Source: Halobacteriales archaeon SW_9_67_25 (GTDB taxonomy: Archaea; Halobacteriota; Halobacteria; Halobacteriales; Haloarculaceae). From it: DNA of 5,157 bases. This document shows positions 4,578-5,157 of this stretch, in pieces (position 1 is the first letter of the stretch; every line of letters begins with the position of its first letter). A model generated the notes under the pieces. That model saw only the letters and a program-made list of their open reading frames with translations. It was not told the DNA's origin and made no database searches. A program made the translations under genes and the position numbers. Location: the NCBI GenBank assembly GCA_003022745.1, contig PXSU01000086.1:1-5157 (forward strand), written 5' to 3'.

Positions 4578-5157
4578 TCAGTCGCTCGATTCGGGTTCGG
4601 CCTCGCGATCCACGTCGGCGCTCTCGGCTGCACTGGAGCGTTCGGGAGCGGTGTCCGGTGCGGGGGTCAAGCCGGCGTCCGCCTCGCGACCCTGGGCGAG
4701 CGCGCGGTCGATGTCGTCCTGACTGCTGTTGGCCGAGTCTACCGTCAGCACGTTCCCGCCGCCGGGGTCGAGGACGATAACCTCCTCGTCCTCGGCTATC
4801 TCGCCCTCGACGCTCCGGGCCTTGTAGTAGGGATTGAACCCGCCGTCGTCGAGTTTGACCTCGCCCGAGCGCGGCGTGACCCGTTCGGTCACGTGGCCGA
4901 GTTGTCCCCGGAGCGACTCGGAGTCGCTGGTCCGCCCCTTCCCGCCGCCGCTCATGAGGTCGAACTCCGCGTAGGCCCACAGGGTCGCCCCGGTCGCGAG
5001 GATCACGACCACCGACATGAGGAGCCAGGCGACGGGGCCGGTGACGGGCAACAGGAAGCCGACCAGTCCCGCAGCGAAGAGACCGACCCCGACAGGAAAG
5101 AAGTTCGCGCCGGGTGCGAACGCCTCCGCGATCATGAGCCCGCCCCCGAGCAACGTC
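4578..5157 (-). CDS. NfeD-family membrane protein, 5' end outside window
   Basis: NfeD proteins are membrane partners of stomatins. The long forms carry a protease domain, while short ones like this have membrane helices and a soluble OB-fold domain. 192 residues are visible and the frame continues past the right edge; the TTG at 5151-5153 is an internal Leu, not a start. Visible parts: the end of a first helix followed by IAEAFAPGANFF (9-20, the conserved Glu/Pro-Gly segment), a second helix (about 22-37), a third (about 42-64, VAWLLMSVVVILATGATLWA), then the OB-fold (about 82-141) with RGQLGHVTERVTPRSGEVKL, the NPYYKARS segment, and EEVIVLDPGGGNVLTV. The final 45 residues are Ser/Glu/Ala/Asp-rich and probably disordered. 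The stop is 61 nt before the stomatin start on the same strand, so the two are likely co-transcribed. Confidence 0.92.
   Translation of the reverse strand, partial: TLLGGGLMIAEAFAPGANFFPVGVGLFAAGLVGFLLPVTGPVAWLLMSVVVILATGATLWAYAEFDLMSGGGKGRTSDSESLRGQLGHVTERVTPRSGEVKLDDGGFNPYYKARSVEGEIAEDEEVIVLDPGGGNVLTVDSANSSQDDIDRALAQGREADAGLTPAPDTAPERSSAAESADVDREAEPESSD

Noticed and set aside
4514..4633. Longer stomatin start near 4633
   Set aside because: It would overlap the NfeD-family gene by about 56 nt and add a Pro/Arg/Thr-rich stretch before the membrane segment. ATG 4516 gives the normal family N-terminus.
1..5157. tRNA, rRNA, CRISPR array, transposase or defence genes
   Set aside because: I looked for these and saw none. 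All clear coding regions are accounted for by housekeeping, membrane, regulatory and metabolic families.

Overview
The window looks like chromosomal DNA from a halophilic archaeon (class Halobacteria). The base composition is GC-rich with strong G/C preference at third codon positions. The predicted proteins are rich in Asp and Glu, and archaeal housekeeping genes (SRP19, Gar1) are present. Start codons lack Shine-Dalgarno sequences, and AT-rich TATA-like boxes lie about 26-29 nt upstream of several ATGs, which is the leaderless-transcript pattern of haloarchaea. Species cannot be fixed from the sequence alone.

Layout. Positions 1-1122 (minus) hold most of an enolase-superfamily sugar-acid dehydratase, running off the left edge. 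It is divergent from a two-gene plus-strand operon, srp19 (1240-1518) and gar1 (1515-1745), joined by an ATGA overlap. After gar1 comes a 262-bp convergent gap (1746-2007) with no credible gene but three inverted-repeat structures. These are a 92-nt near-palindrome, a perfect 14-bp palindrome and a 14-bp stem just past the next gene's stop.

From there to the right edge everything is on the minus strand. In transcription order: an NfeD-family membrane protein (5' end outside the window), an SPFH/stomatin-family membrane protein, a double winged-helix regulator whose 5' end is out of frame with its apparent start, and a lipoate ligase/octanoyltransferase-family protein. The last two overlap by ATGA and should be translationally coupled.

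How the genes fit together. srp19-gar1 supplies RNP proteins for protein targeting and for rRNA pseudouridylation. NfeD plus stomatin is a familiar membrane pair. The regulator-lipoyl enzyme pair suggests local control of protein lipoylation. The dehydratase probably belongs to sugar-acid breakdown through a 2-keto-3-deoxy intermediate.

I see no convincing new multi-gene system. The best leads are the large palindromic element downstream of gar1, the broken start of the regulator (which makes a misleading 424-codon fused reading frame), a LipM-like cysteine in the lipoyl enzyme, and a perfect palindrome immediately upstream of the stomatin gene.
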